NCBI RefSeq assembly: GCF_000299895.1
Contig: NZ_AMRG01000006.1
Span: 91,302 to 155,301 of the forward strand
DNA from: Idiomarina xiamenensis 10-D-4
GTDB taxonomy: Bacteria; Pseudomonadota; Gammaproteobacteria; Enterobacterales; Alteromonadaceae
DNA: 64,000 bases
Direction of reading: 5' to 3'
The notes beneath the pieces are model-generated. The model saw only the letters and a list, made by a program, of their open reading frames with translations. It was not told the DNA's origin and searched no databases. This document shows positions 8,146 through 17,028 of this stretch, piece by piece. Numbering within the stretch: the first letter of the stretch is position 1; the number at the start of each line of letters is the position of its first letter. The position numbers and the translations under genes are program-made.

Positions 8146-11100
8146 TAGTGCTGTCCTCCGCCTGCGTGTAAGTGCTGATGATGTTGCTCGCTAAAGTGAT
8201 CGAGCCAAAAATCATGCTCGGTATCACAATGCCAAGTTGGCTGTGGCGCTTTATAGCCGTTCTGCGCGCCTTGTTTAGCGCTTTCACCAGCGGCCAGCAC
8301 TTTTTGAATCAGCTGTTGCTTTTCATCGTACACCGCCTGACGTTCAGCGATATCTTGCTGACGGTCAAAGAACTTACGGGCGTTGATCCAGGTTTGCTCG
8401 ACGTGTGCATACGACGTTAATGGATTCTCATCCCAAATGACAAAGTCGGCTTGCTTACCAGCTTCGATACTACCCACGTACTGATCAATCTTGAGCTGCT
8501 TAGCCGGATTGATAGTGACCATTTTTAACGCGTCTGCTGGGCTCATCCCGCAATAGCGAACCGATTTAGCCGCTTCGGTATTTAAGCGTCGCTGTAGGTC
8601 GTTACTATCTGAATTGACACTGGTGAGTACGCCGTTCTGTTGCATCAAGCAGGCGTTCTGCGGAATCGCATCATAAACTTCGAACTTATAAGCCCACCAG
8701 TCGGCAAAAGTTGAGCCGCTAGCACCGTGTGCCGCCATCTCATCAGCGACTTTGTACCCCTCCAAAATATGGGTAAAGGTGGTCAGGGTAAAGCCAAACT
8801 CTTCGGCCAAACGGATCAGCATCAGAATTTCTGACTGTACGTAGGAATGCGCGTGTACAAAACGTTGCTTGTTCAAAATTTCTAACAACGTATCGAGGCG
8901 ATAATCACGCCGAGGTGGCGCAGTGCGTTGGCGTTCTGAGCGAGACATATCGTCATACTGCTGCTGCCGACGTTGGTATTCCAAGGCAGTTTGGAAGCCA
9001 TCACGCATAATGGTTTGTACACCCATGCGTGTCTGCGGGTAACGCACGGTGTAGTTTTCACCCCAGTTACTTTGCTTGACGTTCTCACCCAAGGCAAACT
9101 TGATACTGCCAGGTGCCGCATCAAACTTCATCGTCGCCGCATCGGTACCCCAACGCAGTTTGATCACTTGCGCTTGACCACCGATAGGATTGGCCGAACC
9201 ATGCAGCAATTGCGCCATGGTAGTACCGCCAGCCAGTGAGCGATAGATATGAATGTCATCGGGGTTAACCACGTCGCCGATACGCACTTCGGCAGTGATA
9301 GCCTCGGAACCCTCGTTTACCCCCTGCGAAATAGCGATGTGTGAATGCTCATCGATAATACCTGGAGTAACGTGTTTACCTTGAGCATCAATAACTTGAT
9401 AGCCCGATGGCGCACTCAAATCCTGACCGATGCGACTAAATTCACCATCGCGGATCAAAATATCGGTATTTTCTAAAATACCAGACTCTGCCGAAGTCCA
9501 AACGGTAGCGTTTTTGATCAACAGATTTTGTCGCTCAGGTAAGCCCGACAAACCGTAAGCCACATTTGGATAGGTCAAACGGCTAACATAATTAACGTCC
9601 GCTTGAGCAGTCGTTTGCTCAGACGCCTCGGTATCGTCGGTGGTGCGCGTCGCGCTGACCTGCAGCTCACGTCCATCAGGAGCAACCGCCGTGCCCGATA
9701 ATTGCTGCTGAGCGCTTTGGCTCAGTTTAAAACGCCACGCACCGGTATCGTTCAAGTCAGCAACGAAACTCAAACTATCATCATCTCGCGAGACATGGCG
9801 GATAGCATTGTCGTCATTGAGCTGGCCTTGTAAGCGTTGCTCGTCACCACTGATGTTCAGGCGGTAGCTTTGACCGTCGACTTGCACCTGATAAGTGCCA
9901 GCAAAGTGCGCTTGCTCACTTGATTTCAGCGTTTGTTGCTGACCTTGCAGCCACACCGACATGACTTCGCCACCATTAAACAAGTTATCAGAGGCAACCA
10001 CAAAGTCGGCCATGTAGCCGGGTGCTAATTTACCCGCCTTATCACTGATACCCGCAATACGCGCTGGCACCGTCGTCAGCGCCGCTAATGCTTGTTGCTC
10101 TGATAAGCCGTGCTTAACCGCTTTGCGTAAGTTCGGCCAAAACTGTGACTTGTCTTCTAACTGACTTAGCGTCAATGAAAAATCGATGCCCGCTTGAGCC
10201 AAAGCCGCCGGATTACCCGGAGCTCGCTCCCAATGACGTAAGTCCGCTAAATCAACATCTAAATCATCATCAACCCCGGTAACCGCCGGTGCCGCAGGAA
10301 AGTTTAGCGGTACGATCAGGTTAGCCTGAGTGGCTTTAACAGCATCAACCCGCGCGTATTCAAAGCCCGATGCCACATAAGTCACGGGTACCTTAAATTC
10401 GTCCAACAGTTGATCGGCGCGTAATAAGCTTAGCTCGTCATCCACCTGGAACACCACGCCGACTTCTTCGATATCGGTGAGTGCCGCCAACGCGGCGTTA
10501 TACTCGACTGGGCCGTTGTAAGCTTGTTTACCAGCCGCTTGCTCATACCAGTTGGCATCAGATAATGCTTGTCGCAATAACGCGATACTGCCCATCAACG
10601 ATGATGGGTACTGTTGCATTGAACTGCCTTTATCAAACGAGGCAAATTGTTTACTTTGCGCGCGGTAAACTAAATCGTTGGGGATCTTATCAGCCAGTGA
10701 AACCGTGACCGCGCGACCTTGTAAAATACCATCAAGTTGCGCGCTCTGTACTGCGGTAAATCCTTGCGCGATATAACTCTGTGCAGCATCCTTATCGGCA
10801 GCAAAGCTATCGACCCAGTTGCTCTGCGCATGAATGGCGTCGTTACTGGCGTTACCACCTTCGCGCTTATTATTATACAGCGGGGGTTTGCTGCGATAAC
10901 CGCCGCGTTCAGGTTGTTCCGCTTGCGGCACCCCATAGTTGCCATAGGGGTCGATAAATCCGGGATAAATAACTTGCCCGCTGGCGTCAATGACGCGTGC
11001 CCCTTGAGGTGCGCGGTTGTTGCTGTTGATGGCTTTGATTTTACCGTTTTCCACCACCAGCGTGGCGTGCTCAATACGTTTACCCGGTTCGGTATAGATG

Positions 11101-11240
11101 GTCGCGTTCTGCAATGCGACCAGCGTTGGTGTTTTATCGTGAATACCCTGCACCGGAGTGGTTTGATCGGCCACCGCCGCGCCTGAGGTTGCTGCTAGCA
11201 ACGCCAACGCGATGCGGCTAAGATGCCTGCTACCGTTCAT
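8145..11240 (-). CDS. Secreted double-domain amidohydrolase
   Basis: The protein has 1031 residues and contains two amidohydrolase modules. I start it at the ATG at 11240, because AAGGGG lies 6 bases upstream and a signal peptide (RIALALLAATSGAAVA) then follows at once; a longer frame reading from 11333 would bury it. The N-terminal module (about residues 30-450) has lost the H-x-H motif (VIYPGFIDPYGNYG). A beta-rich linker of about 100 residues follows. The C-terminal module (about 570-990) keeps HVTPGIIDEHSHIAIS near residue 630, plus HAHSY, THILEGYK and a late SDSND aspartate, as expected for a metal-dependent hydrolase. It is the first gene of a two-gene operon. Likely periplasmic; the substrate cannot be told from sequence. 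Confidence 0.85.
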   Translation of the reverse strand: MNGSRHLSRIALALLAATSGAAVADQTTPVQGIHDKTPTLVALQNATIYTEPGKRIEHATLVVENGKIKAINSNNRAPQGARVIDASGQVIYPGFIDPYGNYGVPQAEQPERGGYRSKPPLYNNKREGGNASNDAIHAQSNWVDSFAADKDAAQSYIAQGFTAVQSAQLDGILQGRAVTVSLADKIPNDLVYRAQSKQFASFDKGSSMQQYPSSLMGSIALLRQALSDANWYEQAAGKQAYNGPVEYNAALAALTDIEEVGVVFQVDDELSLLRADQLLDEFKVPVTYVASGFEYARVDAVKATQANLIVPLNFPAAPAVTGVDDDLDVDLADLRHWERAPGNPAALAQAGIDFSLTLSQLEDKSQFWPNLRKAVKHGLSEQQALAALTTVPARIAGISDKAGKLAPGYMADFVVASDNLFNGGEVMSVWLQGQQQTLKSSEQAHFAGTYQVQVDGQSYRLNISGDEQRLQGQLNDDNAIRHVSRDDDSLSFVADLNDTGAWRFKLSQSAQQQLSGTAVAPDGRELQVSATRTTDDTEASEQTTAQADVNYVSRLTYPNVAYGLSGLPERQNLLIKNATVWTSAESGILENTDILIRDGEFSRIGQDLSAPSGYQVIDAQGKHVTPGIIDEHSHIAISQGVNEGSEAITAEVRIGDVVNPDDIHIYRSLAGGTTMAQLLHGSANPIGGQAQVIKLRWGTDAATMKFDAAPGSIKFALGENVKQSNWGENYTVRYPQTRMGVQTIMRDGFQTALEYQRRQQQYDDMSRSERQRTAPPRRDYRLDTLLEILNKQRFVHAHSYVQSEILMLIRLAEEFGFTLTTFTHILEGYKVADEMAAHGASGSTFADWWAYKFEVYDAIPQNACLMQQNGVLTSVNSDSNDLQRRLNTEAAKSVRYCGMSPADALKMVTINPAKQLKIDQYVGSIEAGKQADFVIWDENPLTSYAHVEQTWINARKFFDRQQDIAERQAVYDEKQQLIQKVLAAGESAKQGAQNGYKAPQPTWHCDTEHDFWLDHFSEQHHQHLHAGGGQH

Positions 11241-11311
11241 GCGTGTCCCCTTGCCCTTTGCTAACTCGAAAGAGTTCTTATTTATTGTTGTTTCTGGTAG
11301 TTTTACGCTTA

Positions 11312-11324
11312 AATAATGATTATC
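11312..11324 (-). promoter_or_regulatory. Possible partial Fur-box-like site
   Basis: On the minus strand the sequence GATAATCATTATT lies 72 bases upstream of the double amidohydrolase ATG. It matches 12 of the last 13 bases of the classic E. coli Fur consensus, but the first six positions of the 19-bp consensus do not match. A TTGACC hexamer lies close by. This is a suggestion only. Confidence 0.25.
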
Positions 11325-11458
11325 TAAGGTCAAACTGACTTCACAGAGTAAACGTCAACCGACCAAAAAGACAATATCGGAACCGATGAAGTAACCCAAA
11401 GCGTCGGTAGAACGTATAAAAAAAGTTAACCGTTTTTACACACAACGAGGAAGCCACT

Positions 11459-11923
11459 ATGTCAATGCCGTTTAAAAAGACGATCAGCGCTGTCATTGCC
11501 GCGTGTTGTTTAACACCGGCTTTAGCTCAGCACGCCTTTAACGACGCCGAAAGTGCCGTAGAATATAGACAAAAAGCGCTATCAATTATGCGCGATAACT
11601 TCGCCGCGATGGGCGACATGGTTAAAGGTGAGGTCGATTATGATGCCAGTATATTTAGCGAGCGCGCCACCGACTTTACTCATCTAACCAGCATCCCCTG
11701 GTCAGCATTTTCGGTCGAAGGCGCAATGCCGGGTGACGGCTCTGATGCATTGCCCGCGATTTGGGATAACTGGGAGGACTTTCAGCAACGCGCCGAGCAG
11801 CTGCAAAGCGATGCCAAGAAGCTACAACAGGCGGCAGCCAGCGGTAGCTTAGACACCATTAAACCAGCCTTCATGGCGGTTGCGCGCAACTGCAAGGGCT
11901 GCCACGATAATTATAAAGATTAA
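11459..11923 (+). CDS. Cytochrome c' (class II c-type cytochrome)
   Basis: This 154-residue periplasmic haem protein has a signal peptide (ISAVIAACCLTPALA, cleavage near residue 23). The mature part is a four-helix bundle of about 130 residues with a C-terminal haem attachment site CKGCH (Cys145, Cys148, His149), the hallmark of cytochromes c'. These proteins bind NO or CO at a five-coordinate haem and are linked to nitrosative stress protection or electron transfer. A GAGGA site precedes the ATG. The gene converges with a cytochrome b561-type gene whose stop lies 12 bases away, which suggests a functional pair. Confidence 0.92.
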   Translation: MSMPFKKTISAVIAACCLTPALAQHAFNDAESAVEYRQKALSIMRDNFAAMGDMVKGEVDYDASIFSERATDFTHLTSIPWSAFSVEGAMPGDGSDALPAIWDNWEDFQQRAEQLQSDAKKLQQAAASGSLDTIKPAFMAVARNCKGCHDNYKD

Positions 11924-11934
11924 GCGGCTTATGC

Positions 11935-12576
11935 TTAGTTGACCCAATATAACAGTGCTGCTGCTAACGCCGCAGCACTGATAAAGGGCCACCACCCTGA
12001 ACGTAATTGCGGCGCTGATTCAGCCGCTATCGGCAGACGTCCATGTATCATTCCCTCAGCTAACCTAGCGCCCAGTAAACGATAAATAATGATCGCCACA
12101 ACGTGTAACCCAACCACCGCTAAAATGATATTGAAGTTGAGTTTATGCCAACTGGTCAAATCGCTGGCTAATGCACCTGACACCATGCCCGATAAAGGGC
12201 CGGAAAATAAGATCTCATCGGTGGCAAACAAGCCGCTGATCAGTTGTACCAATAATAGCGCTAATATCAGCATGACAAACCAAGCACCCGCCGCATTATG
12301 CGTCGGTTCATAATGAAAAGGTCGTTGCTTTAAACTCGCTAGATGCTTGATAGCGGCAATTGGCGAGCGCACAAAGCGACTAAAACGTGACGAATCGCTA
12401 CCAACGATGCCCCAACCAATGCGAGTAATAATTAACGCCAGCAGCACCATCGCCAGATCCTGATGGCGATCCATTTGTCCTTGTTCCGCAGTCCACCATA
12501 ATGCGGCTAGCAAAAGCACCGTTGCCCAATGAAAAAAGCGAATAAATCCATCCCAAACTTTAACGCCTTTGGCCAT
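11935..12576 (-). CDS. Cytochrome b561-type membrane protein
   Basis: This is a 213-residue integral membrane di-haem cytochrome b of the bacterial b561 / Ni-Fe hydrogenase b-subunit fold. It has four predicted helices plus a C-terminal one (SAAALAAALLYWV). Conserved histidines that can ligate haem occur in FFHWATVL, HNAAGAWF, SWHKLNFN and VGLHVVAI. The N-terminal KVWDGFIRFFHW is typical of this family (COG3658). It probably passes electrons from the quinone pool or another donor to a periplasmic c-type cytochrome, and the neighbouring convergent cytochrome c' is the natural candidate. Confidence 0.88.
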   Translation of the reverse strand: MAKGVKVWDGFIRFFHWATVLLLAALWWTAEQGQMDRHQDLAMVLLALIITRIGWGIVGSDSSRFSRFVRSPIAAIKHLASLKQRPFHYEPTHNAAGAWFVMLILALLLVQLISGLFATDEILFSGPLSGMVSGALASDLTSWHKLNFNIILAVVGLHVVAIIIYRLLGARLAEGMIHGRLPIAAESAPQLRSGWWPFISAAALAAALLYWVN

Positions 12577-12706
12577 GCGCGTTACTCCTGCGTGAAGTTA
12601 TTATTGGCGTTATTTTTACCACGCAGGAGGTTAATGAGCCAGCCTCTGTTGGCATTTATCGAGTCAGGTGGTAGGGTTAACGCTAATACTTGAGGAACAT
12701 CAAACC

Positions 12707-13078
12707 ATGAATAAAGTGCTAATCGCTGATGACGACTTCATCAGTCTTGAGGTATTAAAAGCGATGTTGGGCGCCTACCCCATTGAACTGTATACGGCAA
12801 CAAATGGGCAACAGGCTATACAAGTCGCCGAACAACAGCACCCGGCACTGATTTTACTGGATTATGATATGCCCGACATGTCCGGTGCTGAAGTCTGTGT
12901 TGCGTTACGCCAGCAAGGCTTTGCACAAACCCCTATTGTCGCTATCACCGGGCATCAAAGTGCGACCGAGCTGAATGCTTGTCGTGAGGCGGGCATGTTA
13001 GCGACATTACATAAACCGGTTTCACCGGACGCCTTGGACGAGTTATTACATAAATACCTACCACAAGCTTTTAGCTAA
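12707..13078 (+). CDS. Single-domain response regulator (CheY-like)
   Basis: This is a 123-residue stand-alone receiver. All key residues are present: the acidic cluster DDD at 8-10, the phosphoacceptor Asp52 in ALILLDYDMPDMSG, the Thr in AITGHQ, and Lys in LHKPVSP. I start at the ATG at 12707 (MNKVLIADDD), since GAGGA lies upstream and the receiver begins immediately; a longer reading from 12668 adds an unrelated leader. No kinase is adjacent, so its partner is elsewhere. It might be the hybrid kinase at 23348 or the small kinase at 1865. Confidence 0.85.
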   Translation: MNKVLIADDDFISLEVLKAMLGAYPIELYTATNGQQAIQVAEQQHPALILLDYDMPDMSGAEVCVALRQQGFAQTPIVAITGHQSATELNACREAGMLATLHKPVSPDALDELLHKYLPQAFS

Positions 13079-13088
13079 TCAGACAGTG

Positions 13089-14234
13089 CTAAGGAAACTG
13101 CCTAGCGTCGTCAGCAGCTAGCAACAAGCTTTGACTATCACGCAAAAACTGCTCCGCATAGTCGCCAAAAAACGCTCTAACTTGCTCAAAACCATCGATA
13201 AAACCGGCTTTATCACCCTTTTCTAACTGCGTTAAACAGCTATCAAACTGTGTCAGATAACGCCTGATCATAGCGAAGTTATTGGGTTCAGCCATGATGA
13301 TATCAGCATAAAGCTCAGCGTTCTGCGCGAATAAACGCCCGACCATCATCAGTTCTAGGCGATAAATCGGCGAACTCAATGACAATAGCCCACTGATGTC
13401 CGCTTGTTCTTGCATTAAGTGCATACCATAAACGTATGTACTCAAGTGGCGCATCACTTGAATTAACGCCATGGCACGGTCATGTTCCGCTGCTTCTACG
13501 GGCTGCAAATACGCCCCCCAACGTTGCAATTGGCTCAGTAACCAATCAACCTGTTGTGGCTCAGCGCTCACCTTCACGGCGATCAACTGCTTAGCCAAGT
13601 TGGGTACTTTCGGTCCAAACATCGGGTGCAGGCCAACCACTGGGCCACTATGCTTGGCCTGCATCGCCGTCAGCGGTGCTTGTTTAATACTGGTCAGATC
13701 CGCCAAAATGCACGACGGTGGTAGTTCTGGCAATGCTTCGATAACCTGCTGGGTGAGCGCTATGGGAACACTGATTAAGACCAAATCGGCATCAGCAACA
13801 TCGGCAGCGGTTAATGGCCAATCCTGTTGTTCTATCACATCGACTTGATAACCGCTTTGTCGGAACAAACGAACAAACAGTCCACCTAAGGCACCGCCGC
13901 CGCCTACCACCATCACTCGTTTATGCTGCTTAGCTGTGACTTGTTCGGCTGCCGGCGCTTGCGTAGCATAAGATTCGCGGATAATACGTCTTAAAACATC
14001 TTCTACCAGTGACGGCGATACACCTGCCGCACGCGCTTGTTGACGCCGTGCTTGTAGTAGACTTTGCTCGCGCTCTGGTACATACAGGGGTTGCTGTAAG
14101 CGCTGTTTAATTTGCCCAACTTGCTGAGTAATGCGGGCGCGTCGAGCAAGTAACTCAACTAGCTCACTATCGACCGCATCGATTTGTTGTCGTAATTGTT
14201 GCAGCTGCTGCTCTGGGGATAACGAATCACTCAC
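13089..14234 (-). CDS. tyrA: Chorismate mutase / prephenate dehydrogenase
   Basis: This 381-residue bifunctional enzyme of tyrosine synthesis converts chorismate to prephenate and then, with NAD, to 4-hydroxyphenylpyruvate. Residues about 8-95 are the AroQ chorismate mutase ([29 protein letters not shown]). Residues about 105-375 are the dehydrogenase, with the nucleotide-binding loop GGGGALGG at 111-118 and the motif LHPMFGP. It follows E. coli TyrA closely over its whole length. The start is GTG at 14234, overlapping the TGA of the upstream J-domain gene as GTGA, so its translation is probably coupled to it. Confidence 0.95.
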   Translation of the reverse strand: MSDSLSPEQQLQQLRQQIDAVDSELVELLARRARITQQVGQIKQRLQQPLYVPEREQSLLQARRQQARAAGVSPSLVEDVLRRIIRESYATQAPAAEQVTAKQHKRVMVVGGGGALGGLFVRLFRQSGYQVDVIEQQDWPLTAADVADADLVLISVPIALTQQVIEALPELPPSCILADLTSIKQAPLTAMQAKHSGPVVGLHPMFGPKVPNLAKQLIAVKVSAEPQQVDWLLSQLQRWGAYLQPVEAAEHDRAMALIQVMRHLSTYVYGMHLMQEQADISGLLSLSSPIYRLELMMVGRLFAQNAELYADIIMAEPNNFAMIRRYLTQFDSCLTQLEKGDKAGFIDGFEQVRAFFGDYAEQFLRDSQSLLLAADDARQFP

Positions 14235-14854
14235 CGTAGTTGTCTCTCAATCAATTGATAGGCCCATTGTATCTGCTGTACCGCGGCGTTGCTGCCGCCT
14301 TTATCAGGATGCACCTGATGCAGACGCTGACGATAATGGCGTTTGAGTTGTTTCAGGTCGACCGGCATCTGGTTTAACGCCAATTGTTGCAATGCTTGTT
14401 CTAACTGAGCCTCGTCGCTAGTCTCCAAATCGCTAAGAGGCTGTTGTCGCCAGAAGCTATCCAGTAATGCCTCGACATCAGCACCATCGGTTTGCTCAAA
14501 CTGCTGCCAATCCAGATAATAGCGACGTAACGGATCGGCTTGCGTGAGCGCCGCAGTCTGCGCCTGCCAGGCCTGCTTTTGTATTTTTAATGTCGAAATA
14601 GAAAGCTCGGCATACTGCTGCTCGCGCCATTCATCACGTAATAAATACAAACAGTGAAACACTAAAAAATGCGTCTGAAATAAACGTAATGAATCGGCCA
14701 ACGCCTGTTTGTCGAACAACTCATAAGGCGCTTGTTGCAACTGCTGAATCAGCTGATGTTCGCTCAAGCCATCTGTACAAGTGTCCACAATAGTCGCTAT
14801 TGCTTCGCGCAAGGGCGCAATATGCTGGCTAGCGGTTGCTTGGTCGGCCTTCAT
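14231..14854 (-). CDS. DnaJ-related protein with C-terminal J domain
   Basis: This is a 207-residue cytoplasmic protein. Residues about 10-140 are an all-helical region resembling the DNAJ-related domain found in gammaproteobacteria. Residues about 160-207 form a J domain containing the essential HPD motif ([11 protein letters not shown]). The HPD motif suggests it recruits and stimulates a DnaK-type chaperone for a particular client. It is upstream of and overlaps tyrA. I prefer the ATG at 14854 to the adjacent TTG at 14857. A weak AGG lies 9 bases before the ATG. The client is unknown. Confidence 0.8.
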   Translation of the reverse strand: MKADQATASQHIAPLREAIATIVDTCTDGLSEHQLIQQLQQAPYELFDKQALADSLRLFQTHFLVFHCLYLLRDEWREQQYAELSISTLKIQKQAWQAQTAALTQADPLRRYYLDWQQFEQTDGADVEALLDSFWRQQPLSDLETSDEAQLEQALQQLALNQMPVDLKQLKRHYRQRLHQVHPDKGGSNAAVQQIQWAYQLIERQLR

Positions 14855-14935
14855 CAATAACTGCCTATGGGTATATAGTTGGGCGATAACGGTTCAGCCT
14901 ACCAATTACCGCTAATAAAGCAACTGACATAAAAA

Positions 14936-14955
14936 AGCCCAGCAAAAGCTGGGCT
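14936..14955 (-). terminator. Rho-independent terminator of the rpsP-rplS operon
   Basis: An 8-bp perfect stem (14936-14943 with 14948-14955) has an AAAA loop as written on the plus strand. The A-run at 14931-14936 becomes a U-run for minus-strand transcripts leaving rplS. Confidence 0.9.
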
Positions 14956-14993
14956 TCGAAAAACCGTACATTGATGATCGCGGTAAGAACAGC

Positions 14994-15350
14994 TTATAGC
15001 TTTTCTTTGATACGTGCAGATTTACCTGAACGCTCACGCAAGTAGTACAGTTTGGCTTGACGAACAGCACCACGACGCTTGACGTTGATGCTATCGATCA
15101 TTGGGCTGTGGGTCTGGAATGTACGTTCAACACCTTCACCGTTTGATACTTTACGAACGGTAAACGCTGAATGCAGACCACGGTTACGCTTGGCAATAAC
15201 AACGCCTTCAAAAGCCTGAAGACGCTCACGCGTACCTTCTTTAACTTTAACATTAACCACAACAGTATCACCTGGAGCAAACTCAGGCAGATCCTGCTTT
15301 AACTGCTCATCTTCGAGCTGTTTAATAATATTTTGACTTACTTTTGCCAT
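14994..15350 (-). CDS. rplS: 50S ribosomal protein L19
   Basis: This is a 118-residue ribosomal protein located at the 30S-50S interface. The sequence is a clear L19: [16 protein letters not shown] at the start, [30 protein letters not shown] and [20 protein letters not shown]. Length is close to the E. coli protein. It is the last gene of the rpsP-rimM-trmD-rplS operon, 25 bases after trmD, and is followed by a strong terminator. Confidence 0.98.
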   Translation of the reverse strand: MAKVSQNIIKQLEDEQLKQDLPEFAPGDTVVVNVKVKEGTRERLQAFEGVVIAKRNRGLHSAFTVRKVSNGEGVERTFQTHSPMIDSINVKRRGAVRQAKLYYLRERSGKSARIKEKL

Positions 15351-15375
15351 GTTGGCCTCTCTTTCCTAGTGATAA

Positions 15376-16128
15376 CTATGATTTATTGCGCGCTGCTTGG
15401 TATTGCGATTTAAACTCGCTCAACAAAGCCTCTTGCTCAACAGTCAGAGCTAGGTCGTTTAACAATTCGGGACGTCGCAACCAGGTTCTACCTAAAGACT
15501 GCTGCAAACGCCAACGTCTAATGTTGTCATGGTTACCGCTTAACAATACCGCGGGAACCTGTTCCCCATCCAACACTTCAGGACGCGTGTAGTGAGGACA
15601 ATCTAACAAGCCACTGGCGAAAGAATCTTCGTTCGCCGAATCTTGATGTCCTAATACACCCGGCACTAAACGTGCCATCGCATCGATTAACACCATGGCC
15701 GGCAATTCGCCACCACTGAGTACATAATCGCCAATCGATACTTCGACATCGACATGCTGCTTTATGACTCGTTCATCGATACCCTCATAACGTCCAGCAA
15801 TGAGGATGAGTCGTTCATGGTTAGCGAGCTGCTGCACGCCTTGATGAACTAATTTTTGCCCCTGTGGCGACAAATAAACCACCGTTGTATCGGCACCTAA
15901 TGCTTGCTTGGCGGCTGCGATAGCGGCCGGTATCAACATGCCTGGGCCTCCACCGTAAGGTCGGTCATCGACGCTGCGATGCTTATCTTCGGTAAAGTCG
16001 CGCGGGTTCCAGAACTGTAGTTCTAGCAGCCCATCGCGGACAGCTCGCCCACTCACACCATAATCGGTTATCGCTGAGAACATTTCAGGAAATAACGTGA
16101 TCACGCCTACCTGACATTTGTTGATCAT
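15376..16128 (-). CDS. trmD: tRNA (guanine-N1)-methyltransferase
   Basis: This is a 250-residue SPOUT-class enzyme that methylates G37 of tRNAs reading CNN codons, using S-adenosylmethionine, and so prevents frameshifting. Signature segments include [42 protein letters not shown] and the trefoil-knot segment [15 protein letters not shown] start at the ATG at 16128, where it overlaps the rimM stop (TGATG). A longer reading from a TTG at 16146 would run into rimM and has no support. Confidence 0.97.
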   Translation of the reverse strand: MINKCQVGVITLFPEMFSAITDYGVSGRAVRDGLLELQFWNPRDFTEDKHRSVDDRPYGGGPGMLIPAAIAAAKQALGADTTVVYLSPQGQKLVHQGVQQLANHERLILIAGRYEGIDERVIKQHVDVEVSIGDYVLSGGELPAMVLIDAMARLVPGVLGHQDSANEDSFASGLLDCPHYTRPEVLDGEQVPAVLLSGNHDNIRRWRLQQSLGRTWLRRPELLNDLALTVEQEALLSEFKSQYQAARNKS

Positions 16129-16658
16129 CAGAAATCCGATGGCCAATCAACGGTCATGCGCTTTTCCGTTAAATCCACAGCCGTAACATACTGGCTTTGA
16201 ATAAACGGGATCAGTCGCTGCTGGCGACCAAACGCATCGTTGTCATTTGCCTTTACCACCAACACGTCATTGGACGCGGTTGGCATCATTTGTTCTACCA
16301 CACCCATGTCATACCCCTGCTGATTAATCACCCGCAGGCCAATCAAATCGTGCCAGTAAAACTCATCGTCAGACAGCTCGGGTAAACGTGAGGCATCCAC
16401 CACCACATCCATACCGGTCAATTGCGCCGCCATATCACGGTCAGAAACACCGTCGATACGTGCGATGAAGCCTTTATTATGAGCTCGCCATTCGGCTACC
16501 TCAACTTCACGCGTTTGTTGTTGCTGCCTTAACAGCCAAGGGCTGTAAGAAAAAATCGCTTCTTGGTCGTCGGTGAAGGTTTGTACTTTAACCCAGCCTT
16601 TTACGCCATAAACCGCACCAATACGGCCAATGACAACGGGATTAGTTACTGCAGTCAC
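16128..16658 (-). CDS. rimM: 16S rRNA processing protein RimM
   Basis: This ribosome maturation factor, about 176 residues long, binds S19 in the 30S head and assists 16S rRNA 3'-domain assembly. It shows the N-terminal beta-barrel start [18 protein letters not shown] and the PRC-barrel region [16 protein letters not shown]. The start is uncertain: a TTG at 16664 is possible, but the GTG at 16658 has GGGG 7 bases upstream and fits better. It is second in the rpsP operon and overlaps trmD by one base. Confidence 0.95.
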   Translation of the reverse strand: MTAVTNPVVIGRIGAVYGVKGWVKVQTFTDDQEAIFSYSPWLLRQQQQTREVEVAEWRAHNKGFIARIDGVSDRDMAAQLTGMDVVVDASRLPELSDDEFYWHDLIGLRVINQQGYDMGVVEQMMPTASNDVLVVKANDNDAFGRQQRLIPFIQSQYVTAVDLTEKRMTVDWPSDF

Positions 16659-16670
16659 CGGCAAACCCCA

Positions 16671-16919
16671 TTAAGCCGCTTTACGAGCGTCTTTAACTAG
16701 CTTAGCAACACGCTCAGACAAAGTAGCGCCGTTACCTAACCAGTGATCAACACGCTCTAAGTCAATGCGAAGTTTTTCTTCTTGACCACGAGCGACTGGG
16801 TTAAAAAACCCAACATTTTCAATAAAACGACCGTCACGCGCATTGCGGCTATCGGTCACTACCATTTGGTAGAAGGGGCGTTTTTTCGCGCCGCCACGTT
16901 GTAAACGTATGGTTACCAT
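16671..16919 (-). CDS. rpsP: 30S ribosomal protein S16
   Basis: This 82-residue small-subunit protein matches S16: [20 protein letters not shown], then [20 protein letters not shown]. The ATG at 16919 has GAGGA 5 bases upstream and gives the same length as E. coli S16; the four-residue longer reading is not needed. It is the first gene of the rpsP-rimM-trmD-rplS operon, preceded by a good promoter at 16994-17021. Confidence 0.98.
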   Translation of the reverse strand: MVTIRLQRGGAKKRPFYQMVVTDSRNARDGRFIENVGFFNPVARGQEEKLRIDLERVDHWLGNGATLSERVAKLVKDARKAA

Positions 16920-16993
16920 TACGTTCCTCAATCAATTGTTGGTTATGTATAAAGTTAAAGTACCCGCCGGCAGCCAAGCCGGAGAGCGCGACA

Positions 16994-17021
16994 ATTCTAC
17001 TGATATTTAGCGCAAATGCAA
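16994..17021 (-). promoter_or_regulatory. Sigma70-type promoter of the rpsP operon
   Basis: On the minus strand TTGCAT (17021-17016) and TAGAAT (16999-16994) are separated by 16 bases. The promoter sits immediately after the ffh stop codon and about 75 bases before rpsP. A small GC-rich hairpin (CCGGC/GCCGG, about 16967-16984) falls in the leader. Confidence 0.7.
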
Positions 17022-17028
17022 GTAAAGA

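Noticed and set aside
10737..11186. 149-codon frame opposite the double amidohydrolase
   Set aside because: It overlaps a strongly supported gene whose signal peptide and domains are clear, and has no motif of its own.
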